Shown here: positions 15,639-26,007 of the stretch, piece by piece
How the letters are laid out: the number at the start of each line of letters is the position of its first letter
Position numbering within the stretch: position 1 is the stretch's first letter
NCBI GenBank assembly: GCA_902806085.1
Contig: CADCVH010000069.1
Span: forward strand, 22,962-86,961
DNA: 64,000 bases
Reading direction: 5' to 3'
Source of the DNA: an uncultured Rubrobacteraceae bacterium
GTDB lineage: Bacteria; Actinomycetota; Rubrobacteria; Rubrobacterales; Rubrobacteraceae
The notes under the pieces: generated by a model
Told to the model about the DNA's origin: nothing
The model's database searches: none
The model's input: only the letters and a program-made list of their open reading frames with translations
Program-made: the position numbers and the translations under genes

Positions 15639-16529
15639 TCACAAACGGCCGCTTTCGACGGCCTCCCGGACGCCGGGCGCTACCTCCCTGGCGAAAAGCT
15701 CCGCCTGGCGCACGTGGTCCCCGCCGGGCCAGTAGACGAACGAGTCCATGCCCCCCTCAAGCACCAAGCCGGTCAGCGTCTCGACCCACTTCCGGGCCGG
15801 GCCTTCGAGCGGGCCGTCGCCCTCCGGCCCGATATTCCCCGAGACGTTGTAGACGCGTTTTATCTCCGAAGGGTCGCGTCCCGCCCCGGCGGCCCCTTCG
15901 TCTATCCTCTCGTGCATGCCGGGCAGGCGTTCGGGCGGGGAGAAGCCGAGGGAGGGGACCCAGCCGTCGGCCCGGCGCCCGATCAGGCCGAGCATCCGCG
16001 GCCCGTACGCCCCCACCCAGATGCCGACGTCGTGCGCCGGAGGGGGCCCGGGGCGCATCCCCTTCAAGGAGTAGAACTCGCCGTCGAAGCGCAGGGACCG
16101 CCCCCGGCCCCAGACCAGCCGCATGACCTCTATCGCCTCCTCCGTGGACCTGACCGCCTCGCCGGGACCCCGGCGGGGTCCGCCCATGCCCACGACCGCG
16201 TCCCAGAACGCGCCCGCCCCGAGCCCGACCTCGACCCTCCCGCCGGAGATGACGTCAAGCGACGCGGCGGCCTTCGCCAGCATGGCCGGCGGCCTCAGGG
16301 GCAGGTTCGCGACGTCGGGGAAAAAGCGGACGTGTTCGGTGACGGGCACGAGGGTGGAGATGAGCGTCCAGGTGTCGAGGAAGCGCCGCTGGTAGGGGTG
16401 GTCCTGGATGCCGACGAGGTCGAGGCCGGACCTATCGGCGGCCTTCGCGACCCTCGCCGCGAAGTCCGGGGGATCGGCGAGCGGCTCGATGCTGACACCG
16501 AACTCGAGCGGCCTGCCGTAATCAGGCAC
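15639..16529 (-). CDS. LLM-class F420-dependent oxidoreductase
   Basis: 296 residues from GTG 16529, overlapping the upstream MFS gene by eight bases. The luciferase-like TIM-barrel motifs are present: EFGVSIEPLADP at the N-terminus, LVGIQDHPYQ, LDVISGGRVEVGLGAG, and the VWVGAYGPRMLGLIGRRADGW-type block (here IWVGAYGPRMLGLIGR). Such proteins use F420 or FMN to reduce diverse substrates. Its place after a drug-type MFS pump and an FMN reductase suggests a detoxification operon under the upstream MarR protein. The substrate is unknown. Confidence 0.88.
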   Translation of the reverse strand: MPDYGRPLEFGVSIEPLADPPDFAARVAKAADRSGLDLVGIQDHPYQRRFLDTWTLISTLVPVTEHVRFFPDVANLPLRPPAMLAKAAASLDVISGGRVEVGLGAGAFWDAVVGMGGPRRGPGEAVRSTEEAIEVMRLVWGRGRSLRFDGEFYSLKGMRPGPPPAHDVGIWVGAYGPRMLGLIGRRADGWVPSLGFSPPERLPGMHERIDEGAAGAGRDPSEIKRVYNVSGNIGPEGDGPLEGPARKWVETLTGLVLEGGMDSFVYWPGGDHVRQAELFAREVAPGVREAVESGRL

Positions 16530-17991
16530 CCTTGCCGCCCTTGCCGATGTTCCTCTTGAGGCCCGTCGCCGCGACCAGGGCGACCACGGCCGCCGCCGTC
16601 AGCAGCAGGAACGCGTCCGAGAAGGAGGCCGAGCTCGCGGCGAAGAGGGGGTTCAGCGCCCCCGCGTCCGCGCCCTGGCGGACGGCCAGGAAGGTGGCCC
16701 CGACCGCGGGCCCGAAGCCGCCGCCGAGAAAGAAGAGCATCTGGTAGATGCCGAGGCCCACCCCGCTCTCGTCGCGAGAGAGCGAGGCCGCCGCCGCGTT
16801 GGCTGTAGGGGAGTTGACCAGCGCGAAGCCCAGGCTCTGGCCGAGGATGCCTACCGCGACCGCCACGGCGGACGCCCCGGCGGCGAAAGCGGAGAGGGAG
16901 AACATGGAGGCCCCGAATACGACGAGCCCGATTCGCACGAGCGCCCTCGGACCGAACCTGTCGGAGAGCCTGCCCGCGACGGGGGAGAGGACCGCGACGA
17001 CGACCGCCCCGGGTGCGAGCACCAGCCCGATCCCGGTCGCCGAGAGCCCGTTGACCTCGGAGAGCAACAGCGGGACCAGCACGTAGCTCCCCACGTTGGC
17101 GAACATCATAAAGAACCCCGTTACCGCCGCGGCCAGGAAAGCCCTGTTGCGGAAAAGATGCGGCGTGACGAACGGGTCCGAGGCCCCCCGGATGCGCCAC
17201 GCGAAGAACGCGGCGAGAAGCCCGGCCGCGACGAAGCTGCCCCAGGAGACCGGGGACGAGAACCCCTCGACCTGCCCCTGCGTAACCCCGAAGAGCGCGA
17301 GCCCCGCCGATAAGGCCAGCGAGAGACCGCCCGGCACGTCGAAGTGCCGCACGGCGGCCAGGAAACCCGCCGGCTTCCCCGACCCACCGTCCGCGGTGCC
17401 GGGCAGGGCGTAGAGGGCGCCGGGTATGAGGAGCACGGCCAGAACGACCGTCAGAAAGAAGAGGGTGTGCCACCCGGCGATCCCGGTGACGACGCCGCCT
17501 AACACCGGGCCTATGGCCGCCCCGGCGCCGACGCTCGAAGAGAGCAGGCCCAGCGCCGTGCCCCGGCTCCCCTCGGGGAGCGCCTTGGCGACCGCGGCGA
17601 AGCCGAGCGCCGGGATGGCCGAAGCCCCCGCCGCCTGCAGGATGCGCCCGGCGACCAGCAGCGGCAGGCTCGGGGCCAGCGCGCAGGCGAGCGAGCCCGC
17701 CGCCAGGAGCAAGAGGCCGAGGGCGAAGGTGCGGCTGAGGCTGTAGAGGTCCGCGATGCGGCCGTAGAGCGGTATGCCGACGGCGAAGACCAGAAGGTAC
17801 CCCGTGATCACCCAACCAGTCTGCCCCTGCGTCGCGCCATAGTCCCGGCGGATGTCAGGGACCACGACGTTCACGAAGGTCTGGTTTAGGACGGAGATCA
17901 GGATGGCCGTAACCACTACGACGAGGAGCAGGCGGGTGCTCCTCTGGCCCACCCGCTCCGCCGCTGTCAGCGCCCCCTCGGCGGGACTCAA
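16522..17991 (-). CDS. MFS drug transporter, DHA2 (14-helix) family
   Basis: 489 residues, almost entirely hydrophobic helices. Features are LNQTFVNVVVPDIRRDYGAT in helix 1, the MFS loop motif PLYGRIADLYSLSR (motif A) after helix 2, and the antiporter-type motif GPVLGGVVTG in helix 5. Length and spacing match 14-helix proton antiporters (QacA/EmrB-like). It overlaps the FMN reductase upstream (ATGA) and the LLM oxidoreductase downstream, so it is in one operon. The cargo is unknown. Confidence 0.9.
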   Translation of the reverse strand: MSPAEGALTAAERVGQRSTRLLLVVVVTAILISVLNQTFVNVVVPDIRRDYGATQGQTGWVITGYLLVFAVGIPLYGRIADLYSLSRTFALGLLLLAAGSLACALAPSLPLLVAGRILQAAGASAIPALGFAAVAKALPEGSRGTALGLLSSSVGAGAAIGPVLGGVVTGIAGWHTLFFLTVVLAVLLIPGALYALPGTADGGSGKPAGFLAAVRHFDVPGGLSLALSAGLALFGVTQGQVEGFSSPVSWGSFVAAGLLAAFFAWRIRGASDPFVTPHLFRNRAFLAAAVTGFFMMFANVGSYVLVPLLLSEVNGLSATGIGLVLAPGAVVVAVLSPVAGRLSDRFGPRALVRIGLVVFGASMFSLSAFAAGASAVAVAVGILGQSLGFALVNSPTANAAAASLSRDESGVGLGIYQMLFFLGGGFGPAVGATFLAVRQGADAGALNPLFAASSASFSDAFLLLTAAAVVALVAATGLKRNIGKGGKGA

Positions 17992-18605
17992 CCCGCTACC
18001 CCGGCGAGATCCACCGTCTCGTCCCGCGCCGCGAGCCGGCCGGCGAGGTCGACCACCAACTCTCCCAGGCTGTCCAGACGCCGGCCGTACAACTCGTCCG
18101 TGATGCCGCCGGAACGGTCGGCGCGCTGCCAGGCCTTCGGTATGGAGACCATGAGCGGCGCGACGACGCCGCGCAGGGCGTGGACGACGTGGACCATCGC
18201 GCCGGTCGCGTTTGCCCCGGCCTGCTCGCCTCCGGCGGTCGAGATCAGGCCGACCACCTTCCCGTCGAAGTATGGATAGTCCCCGCCGGAGAGGAACTGC
18301 GCAAAGTCCAGCGCGTTCTTCGTCACGCCCGCGAGCGTCCCGTGGTACGCGGCGGTGCTTATCAAGACGGCGTCGGCCCCGCGCAACTCCTCCACCAGGC
18401 GCCCCGCGCCGGGCCCGTACGCTTCGAGCGCCTTGCCCGGCTCGTACATCGGGAGATCGAGCTCCCGCAGGTCGAGCAACTCCGTCTCAGCACCCGCCCC
18501 CCCGGCGGCCGCGAGCGCCCGCCTCAGCGCACCGAGGCTCGCGGAGCCCTCCCTGAGCGTCCCGCCGACGCCCACCACCTTCAAACGTTCTTCTCTAAAT
18601 GTCAT
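17988..18605 (-). CDS. NAD(P)H-dependent FMN reductase
   Basis: 205 residues with a flavodoxin-like fold: VVGVGGTLREGSAS phosphate-binding loop at residues 10-23, AVLISTAAYHGTLAGVTKNALDF (the PxYxxSxPxxLKNAID-type motif), and VGLISTAGGEQAG. It supplies reduced FMN or reduces quinones and azo compounds in the cytoplasm. Its stop overlaps the MFS start by four bases, so the two are translationally coupled. It lies 33 bases downstream of the MarR gene. Confidence 0.9.
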   Translation of the reverse strand: MTFREERLKVVGVGGTLREGSASLGALRRALAAAGGAGAETELLDLRELDLPMYEPGKALEAYGPGAGRLVEELRGADAVLISTAAYHGTLAGVTKNALDFAQFLSGGDYPYFDGKVVGLISTAGGEQAGANATGAMVHVVHALRGVVAPLMVSIPKAWQRADRSGGITDELYGRRLDSLGELVVDLAGRLAARDETVDLAGVAG

Positions 18606-18638
18606 GCTCGTCCCCTCACGGATACGATCTCTAAACGG

Positions 18639-19097
18639 CTAATTGCGATGCGTGCCTAGCCCGGCCCGTGCCTTCGTCAGCAACTTGCCGAGCTCGCGGC
18701 GCTCGTATGGGTCGAGCGCCGCGAACGTCCGCTCCTCGGCCCGCTCCCAGCGCCCCAACACCGGGTCTTCCAGGGCGCGTCCGCCATCCGTCAGGTACAC
18801 CCGGAAGCTGCGGGCGTCGGCCGGGTCGGGGCGCCGCTCGACGAGGCCGCTGTCTTCCAGGCGCCGGAGCATCTTCGTCACGGTGGGAGGTTCCACGCCG
18901 AGCCTGCACGCGAGCTCCCCGCCGCGCAGGCCGTCGTTCTGCCAGAGCTCGATCAGGACCATATCCTGCCCGACGTGCAGCCCGACCTCCGCCAGCATCC
19001 CCCCGACGCTTCCCCTGTGCGCCTTGCAAACCTTCGCCAGCGCAAAACCGGTAGTCCTCTTTATCGGATGGATCTCCTCGACCTTCTCTCCGTTCAT
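18639..19097 (-). CDS. MarR-family transcriptional regulator
   Basis: 152 residues from ATG 19097, preceded by GGTAGGAGG. The winged helix-turn-helix is clear: LRGGELACRLGVEPPTVTKMLRRLEDSGLVERRPDPADARSF at about 62-103, with helical dimerisation segments at both ends. The ATG overlaps the stop of the PPOX fragment (ATGA). It probably represses this leftward operon, and its likely operator is the 20-bp palindrome at 19639-19658. MarR proteins usually respond to phenolic or quinone ligands, consistent with the redox enzymes and pump that follow. Confidence 0.92.
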   Translation of the reverse strand: MNGEKVEEIHPIKRTTGFALAKVCKAHRGSVGGMLAEVGLHVGQDMVLIELWQNDGLRGGELACRLGVEPPTVTKMLRRLEDSGLVERRPDPADARSFRVYLTDGGRALEDPVLGRWERAEERTFAALDPYERRELGKLLTKARAGLGTHRN

Positions 19098-19312
19098 CCT
19101 CCTACCGACCGGGCATTCGGGCCGCGGGCCTCCGAGTCGATGCCCCGGCCGGCGATGCGCCCCGGGAAGATCCGGACGGACCCGACGGCGAGCCCCGGGT
19201 CCACCTCGCCGATGGCCTCCACGCCCCGCGCCCGCCACGGCGGCGCGTCGTCCACAACGAACGAGATCTCTTTCTCCGCGAAGCCGCTCAGGACCGCCCC
19301 GTCCCACTCCGC
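19094..19312 (-). pseudogene. C-terminal fragment of a PPOX-class F420-dependent enzyme
   Basis: About 72 residues in one frame match the end of PPOX-class enzymes: SGFAEKEISFVVDDAPPWRARG, then VRIFPGRIAGRGI and RGPNARSVGG. The N-terminal two thirds of the family are missing. The frame overlaps the end of the DUF5519 gene out of phase, with no ribosome binding site or start of its own. A deletion that joined the two genes would explain this. The stop overlaps the marR start. Confidence 0.6.
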
Positions 19313-19617
19313 GCCGTCAACCTCTCGTAATTCCTCCTGAAAAGCTCCAACGCCCCGGCGACGTCTTCTTCGCCCCTGATCGGGTAGCTCACCCACCCGG
19401 TCTCGGGCAGGACGTGGTGCCGCCGGGCCTTGCCGGCCTCCACCAACTCCTCCCGAACCCTCACCGGGAAGGGCAGGTCCGCCAGCCGGTCGCCGTGCAG
19501 GTGCCCGATCTCGTGCCCGTTCACCCGGAACTCTCTCCCCCCGAACCGGTGCGCCCTCTCCTCGACCCCGGGCCACCCCACCACTTCGCCAACGATGATC
19601 TCACTAACTTTCGCCAT
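19288..19617 (-). CDS. DUF5519 (luciferase-domain) family protein
   Basis: 109 residues, ATG preceded by GGAGGGAGG. The conserved blocks are WPGVEERAHRFGGREFRVNG, EIGHLHGDRLADLPFPVRVREELV and HHVLPETGWVSYPI with REEDVAGALELFRRNYERL-type ending. This is the small family named after a luciferase-associated domain, with no biochemical function known. It is the first gene after the promoter and palindrome at 19639-19687, so it heads the MarR operon. Its C-terminus overlaps the PPOX fragment. Confidence 0.8.
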   Translation of the reverse strand: MAKVSEIIVGEVVGWPGVEERAHRFGGREFRVNGHEIGHLHGDRLADLPFPVRVREELVEAGKARRHHVLPETGWVSYPIRGEEDVAGALELFRRNYERLTARSGTGRS

Positions 19618-19638
19618 CTCTGCCTCCCTCCGACTAGA

Positions 19639-19658
19639 TTATTTAGCCGGCTAAATAA
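19639..19658. promoter_or_regulatory. Perfect 20-bp palindrome, likely MarR operator
   Basis: TTATTTAGCCGGCTAAATAA is fully self-complementary. It lies just downstream of the promoter at 19660-19687, covering the predicted transcription start of the DUF5519-marR-FMN reductase-MFS operon. MarR proteins bind AT-rich palindromes of this size, and the regulator is encoded in the same operon, so autorepression is the simplest reading. Confidence 0.75.
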
Positions 19659-19659
19659 A

Positions 19660-19687
19660 AGGGTACTACCCGACGCCCGGCTGTCAA
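19660..19687 (-). promoter_or_regulatory. Promoter of the MarR operon
   Basis: On the minus strand TTGACA (19687-19682) and TACCCT (19665-19660) are 16 bases apart. The -35 is consensus. The -10 abuts the palindromic operator, and the first start codon (19617) is about 40 bases downstream. Confidence 0.65.
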
Positions 19688-19843
19688 GCCGCGGCGGAAC
19701 CCGTCCGCCGGCTCGACAAGATTATCCGGCGCTTCGGGCGTGGTGCCGACGGGCGAAAGGACGGTTCGGGGCCTGTACGTAAGGACAGGGCCGTTGTTGG
19801 GGTTGGAGCGTGCGGGGGTGGTTCGTGAACCGGCTTCGTGGGG

Positions 19844-20776
19844 TCAGGCAAGGAGGAGCAGCAGCGCGGAGACCGTTACCATCGAGACGGCGGTCGAGAC
19901 CAGGACCGCGCCCGAGGCGCGGGTGACGTAGAGGTCGTACTGGCGGGCGACGATAAAGACGTTGGCGGCGACGGGAAGCGAGGCACCGAGGAGGGCCGCG
20001 GAGGTCCAGAGGGGGTCCACGTCGAAGATCACGGCCGCGGTCAGGAGGAGGGCGGCGGGGTGGACGAATAGTTTGAGGGCGGTCATGTAGCCGATCTCGG
20101 CGGCGCCCCCGGCGATGGAGCGGCCGGCCAGCGTGGCCCCGAGGGCGAACAGGGCGCAGGGGCCCGCCGCCCCGCCGAGCAGGTCCAGAAAGTTGTTCAC
20201 GGGCGTGGGGGGCGCGAGGCCGGCGGCCGAGGCGGCGAGCCCGGCGAAGATCGAGACGATGAGCGGGTTCCTGGCCAGGGTCGGGAAGGTCGCGAGGATG
20301 GTGCGCAGGGGGCTCTCGCCTTGCCCCTTCTCCGATTCGATCAGCAGGATGCCCAAGGGGATGAGCAGCACGCCGTCCAGAGTCAGGCCCACGACCAGGG
20401 GGACCGCCGCCTCGCGGCCGAAGACGGCGATCGCGAGCGGGATGCCCATGTAGCCCGTGTTCGGGAGGACGGCGGCGAGGCCCTGGATCGCGGCCTCCCC
20501 GCGCCCCACGTCGAAGAGCATCCGCCCGCCCGCGACCGCGAGGCCGAAGACGGCGAGGCTCGCCAGCACGTAGGCCTCGATAAACGGCACGTTCAGCACC
20601 TCCGCGATGGGGGAGGAGGACATCAGGGAGAAGAGGAAGGCGGGCAGGGCGAAAAAGAAGACGAACGTGTTCACGCCGGCGGCGGCCGTCGCGGTGAGGA
20701 GGTTCAGGCGGCCGGCGGCGTAGCCGCAGAAGATCAGGGCAAAAAACGGCAGCGCGTTGTTCAGGATGGTTTGCAT
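19844..20776 (-). CDS. AEC-family (auxin efflux carrier type) transporter
   Basis: 310 residues with about ten membrane helices, in two repeats separated by a polar loop at about 145-160 (ESEKGQGESPLR). Family motifs are ALIFCGYAAGRLNLL in helix 1, NTGYMGIPLAIAVFG in helix 4, and a C-terminal LGASLPVAANVFIVARQYD. AEC carriers export or import small organic anions such as malonate or malate. It is monocistronic as far as can be seen, and the substrate is unknown. Confidence 0.88.
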   Translation of the reverse strand: MQTILNNALPFFALIFCGYAAGRLNLLTATAAAGVNTFVFFFALPAFLFSLMSSSPIAEVLNVPFIEAYVLASLAVFGLAVAGGRMLFDVGRGEAAIQGLAAVLPNTGYMGIPLAIAVFGREAAVPLVVGLTLDGVLLIPLGILLIESEKGQGESPLRTILATFPTLARNPLIVSIFAGLAASAAGLAPPTPVNNFLDLLGGAAGPCALFALGATLAGRSIAGGAAEIGYMTALKLFVHPAALLLTAAVIFDVDPLWTSAALLGASLPVAANVFIVARQYDLYVTRASGAVLVSTAVSMVTVSALLLLLA

Positions 20777-20883
20777 TGGAGAGGTTAGCTCTCAGCCATC
20801 AGCCATTGCCTTCCGAGGGTCCGCCGGCGGACGGAGGGTACGCTATCAGACCGGAGGGCCGGCCGCCGGGGGCCGGCGGCTCC

Positions 20884-21141
20884 TCATGGGCGCTCTTCGC
20901 GGCGCGGGGGGTCTCCGCGCAGGATCTTGACCACCGACCGGAGGCTGACGAGCGCCCAGACCCCTTCGAGCAAGATAAAGCCGAGTTGGAACTCCACCAC
21001 GGCGACCACGGTCAGGACCGAGGAGCCCGCCAGGTTGGCGAGCTGGTAGGGGAGGTTGTCCAGCCTTACCTTGCCGAGCTGGTTCGCGGCGTAGGCGCCG
21101 AGTATGGCGAGCGCGCCCGCCACGGAGATCGCCTGCAGCAA
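20884..21141 (-). CDS. Small CBU_0592-like membrane protein, copy 2
   Basis: 85 residues from TTG 21141. Three helices: [44 protein letters not shown] and [19 protein letters not shown], matching the CBU_0592-like domain. It is clearly paralogous to the gene immediately upstream (21154-21426), sharing YxLANxAGxSxLTxVAVVE and GFILLxGxWxLxS blocks. It is 12 bases downstream of that gene in the same orientation, a tandem duplication. Function is unknown. Confidence 0.75.
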   Translation of the reverse strand: MLQAISVAGALAILGAYAANQLGKVRLDNLPYQLANLAGSSVLTVVAVVEFQLGFILLEGVWALVSLRSVVKILRGDPPRREERP

Positions 21142-21153
21142 CGGACCCGCCCC

Positions 21154-21426
21154 CTACCCGTCCCCGGTCCGGGGTTCTGGCCCGCCGCGAAGGATCACGA
21201 CAGCGCCCCACACGCTGATGAGCGTCCACGCCCCGTGGAGCAAGATAAACCCGAACTGGCCTTCTACCACGGCGACCGTTGTCAGGATAGATCCCCCGGC
21301 AAAGTTCGCCAGCGCGTAAGACAGGCGCCCCGGATGCACCCAACCGAACTGGTCCGCCGCGAACGCCGCGAGCACGGCGAGCGCCCCCACTATGGATACT
21401 ACCTGCAACAAAGGAACCCCGAACAC
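21154..21426 (-). CDS. Small CBU_0592-like membrane protein, copy 1
   Basis: 90 residues from GTG 21426. Same three-helix plan as its neighbour: VVSIVGALAVLAAFAADQFG, LSYALANFAGGSILTTVAVVEG and FGFILLHGAWTLISVWGAVV. Start choice is uncertain because TTG codons follow closely. The C-terminus is short and charged. The pair might act as a heteromer, by analogy with other tandem small membrane proteins, but nothing in the sequence proves it. Confidence 0.75.
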   Translation of the reverse strand: MFGVPLLQVVSIVGALAVLAAFAADQFGWVHPGRLSYALANFAGGSILTTVAVVEGQFGFILLHGAWTLISVWGAVVILRGGPEPRTGDG

Positions 21427-21661
21427 CTACGCGCCAACCCGAAAGCCCGCGCCTTCGACCCCGCCCAACGCCCGCCTCCGGCCTTCCAGGGAGGTGCACG
21501 AGAATGCCGTACCCCGCGACCCCATCCCGCCCGTGAAGCCCGGTTCCCCCCAGGCGAGACCGGACGCCAAACCGGCCCTCGCGGAGTGCTTCGTGGATCC
21601 TGTGCGTGTTTGCCCGTCCATCGGACGTGAGTATATCGGCGGACCGCAGTAATGGGGCTTC

Positions 21662-21690
21662 TTGACGCGGGATTGCCTCTCCGTTAGGCT
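21662..21690 (+). promoter_or_regulatory. Candidate promoter of the glpK-dhaK-glpF operon
   Basis: TTGACG (21662-21667) and TAGGCT (21685-21690) are separated by 17 bases, about 160 bases before the glpK start. The rest of the 21427-21852 gap shows no other gene or clear operator. Confidence 0.5.
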
Positions 21691-21798
21691 CGCAATGGCA
21701 AAAGACAGCAAAGATGCATGGTGGTGGAAGGGAGAGGTCTTATTTCGCGGTCGCGGCTGCCGTCAGACGGAGGGTACCGGAGGTGGAGCCTGGTGTAG

Positions 21799-23376
<1,578 letters not shown>

Positions 23377-23399
23377 AGAGAGGGCCCGAAAGGAAAAAC

Positions 23400-24401
<1,002 letters not shown>

Positions 24402-24415
24402 AAAAGGAGGACCGA

Positions 24416-25159
24416 ATGCAGGCATATTTGGCCGAGTTCATCGGCACCATGCTGCTCATCATCTTCGGCGACGGGGTGGTCGCCGGGGTGCTGCTCAAGA
24501 ACTCCAAGGCCGAGAACTCGGGCTGGATCGTCATAACCTTCGGCTGGGCGATGGGCGTCGCCATCGCCGTCTACTGCGTCGGCGCGATCAGCGGCGCCCA
24601 CATAAACCCGGCCGTCACCATCGGCCTGGCCTTTTTCGCCGATTTCCCGTGGGCCGACGTGCCGGGCTACATCATCGCCCAGTTCCTCGGCGCCATCGTC
24701 GGCGGCGTCATAGTGTGGCTCGCCTACCTGCCCCACTGGCGCCCGACCGAAGACCCCGGGCTCAAGCTCGGCGTCTTCTGCACCGCGCCCGCGTACCGGG
24801 CCACGGGCCCGAACCTGATCACGGAGATCATCGGCACCGCCGTGCTTCTTTTCGGCGTGCTTGGCATCACCGCGAACGCCGGCGCCATCCCCGGCGACCT
24901 CTCCGCCGTTATCGGGACGGGGCTAAACCCGCTGCTCGTCGGCCTCCTCGTCCTCGGCATCGGGCTCTCGCTCGGCGGGCCGACGGGCTACGCGATCAAC
25001 CCGGCGCGCGACCTCGGGCCGCGCATAGCCCACGCCATCCTCCCGATAGCCGGCAAGGGCTCCAACGACTGGGAGTACTCCTGGATCCCGGTCGTCGGCC
25101 CCATAATTGGCGGCATCGTCGGGGCCGGCCTGTTCGCGCTTCTCGGTTTCGGCGGGTAG
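24416..25159 (+). CDS. glpF: Glycerol facilitator (aquaglyceroporin)
   Basis: 247 residues, ATG preceded by AAAAGGAGG. Six membrane helices and two half-helices carry the NPA boxes: GAHINPAVTI (NPA 64-66) and GYAINPARDLGPR (NPA 195-197). The Asp after the second NPAR is the glycerol-conducting signature of GlpF against water-selective aquaporins. It brings glycerol across the membrane for GlpK. Cotranscription with glpK and dhaK is evident from the spacing. Confidence 0.96.
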   Translation: MQAYLAEFIGTMLLIIFGDGVVAGVLLKNSKAENSGWIVITFGWAMGVAIAVYCVGAISGAHINPAVTIGLAFFADFPWADVPGYIIAQFLGAIVGGVIVWLAYLPHWRPTEDPGLKLGVFCTAPAYRATGPNLITEIIGTAVLLFGVLGITANAGAIPGDLSAVIGTGLNPLLVGLLVLGIGLSLGGPTGYAINPARDLGPRIAHAILPIAGKGSNDWEYSWIPVVGPIIGGIVGAGLFALLGFGG

Positions 25160-25171
25160 AGAGATTTTTTC

Positions 25172-25198
25172 GGGAGGGGCGTCGTCTGCGCCCCTCCC
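25172..25198 (+). terminator. Hairpin downstream of glpF
   Basis: A 10-bp stem (25172-25181 with 25189-25198) and 7-base loop follow glpF by 12 bases. A T-run comes before rather than after it, so termination may be partial, leaving some read-through into the two SDR genes. Confidence 0.45.
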
Positions 25199-25219
25199 TT
25201 GCGAGAGGGGGGTATCCCG

Positions 25220-25987
25220 GTGCGAGTACTTGACGCTTTCGATCTGACGGGCAAGGTCGCCGTCGTCACCGGCGGCAACACGGGCCTCGGGGAGGCGTTT
25301 GCCAAAGCCCTCTCCGAAGTGGGCGCTGGCGTCGCGGTCGCGGCCCGCACCCGCGACCGCTCCGAGACGGTGGCGCGGGAGATCTCCGCCTCCGGCGGCC
25401 AGGCGGTGGCCGTCGACCTCGACGTCACCGACCCGGAGAGCGTCGAGGCCATGGTCGGGACGGTGGGCGAACGCCTCGGGGCCATCGACGTTCTGGTGAA
25501 CAACGCCGGCGTCTGCTACCACCGCCCGGCGGAGGAGGTGCCCCGCGAGGAGTGGTTGAACACCTTCGACGTCAACGTGCACGGGCTCTGGTATTGCGCG
25601 CAGGCGGTGGGCAGGCAGATGATCGAAAACGGCGGGGGCACGATCGTCAACATCGGCTCCATCTCCGCCATGATCGTCAACCGCCCCCAGTGGCAACCGG
25701 CGTACAACGCCTCCAAAGCCGCCGTCCACCAGCTCACGAAGTCGCTGGCGGCCGAGTGGGCGCCCCACGGCATCCGGGTCAACGCCCTCGCCCCGGGCTA
25801 CGTCAAGACGGCGATGGCGCCCGTGGACGAGCCCCGGTTTCGCCGCCACTGGATCGAGGACGCCCCCATGCAGCGCTACGCCCTGCCCGAGGAGCTCGGC
25901 CCGAGCCTCGTCTACCTGGCGAGCGAGGCGTCGAGTTTTATGACAGGCTCCGTACTCGTCGTGGACGGCGGGTACACGTTGTGGTGA
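25220..25987 (+). CDS. Short-chain dehydrogenase/reductase (polyol-type)
   Basis: 255 residues from GTG 25220, preceded by GAGAGGGGGG; an earlier TTG is in frame but has no ribosome binding site. Classical SDR features: cofactor loop VVTGGNTGLGEAF, VLVNNAGVCYH, catalytic Ser in NIGSISAMI, YNASK catalytic Tyr/Lys, and C-terminal SSFMTGSVLVVDGGYTLW. Length and motifs suit gluconate 5-dehydrogenase or tetritol/pentitol dehydrogenase-like enzymes. It sits behind the glycerol operon and 20 bases before a paralogue. The substrate is not predictable. Confidence 0.9.
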   Translation: MRVLDAFDLTGKVAVVTGGNTGLGEAFAKALSEVGAGVAVAARTRDRSETVAREISASGGQAVAVDLDVTDPESVEAMVGTVGERLGAIDVLVNNAGVCYHRPAEEVPREEWLNTFDVNVHGLWYCAQAVGRQMIENGGGTIVNIGSISAMIVNRPQWQPAYNASKAAVHQLTKSLAAEWAPHGIRVNALAPGYVKTAMAPVDEPRFRRHWIEDAPMQRYALPEELGPSLVYLASEASSFMTGSVLVVDGGYTLW

Positions 25988-26007
25988 GGTAACTCAGAGG
26001 AGGGAAG

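Noticed and set aside
18630..18641. CTAAACGGCTAA considered as a second MarR operator
   Set aside because: Only one half-site fits and it overlaps the marR stop codon.
25172..25198. Hairpin after glpF considered as a strong terminator
   Set aside because: The T-run precedes the stem instead of following it, so strength was downgraded but the hairpin is kept as a feature.
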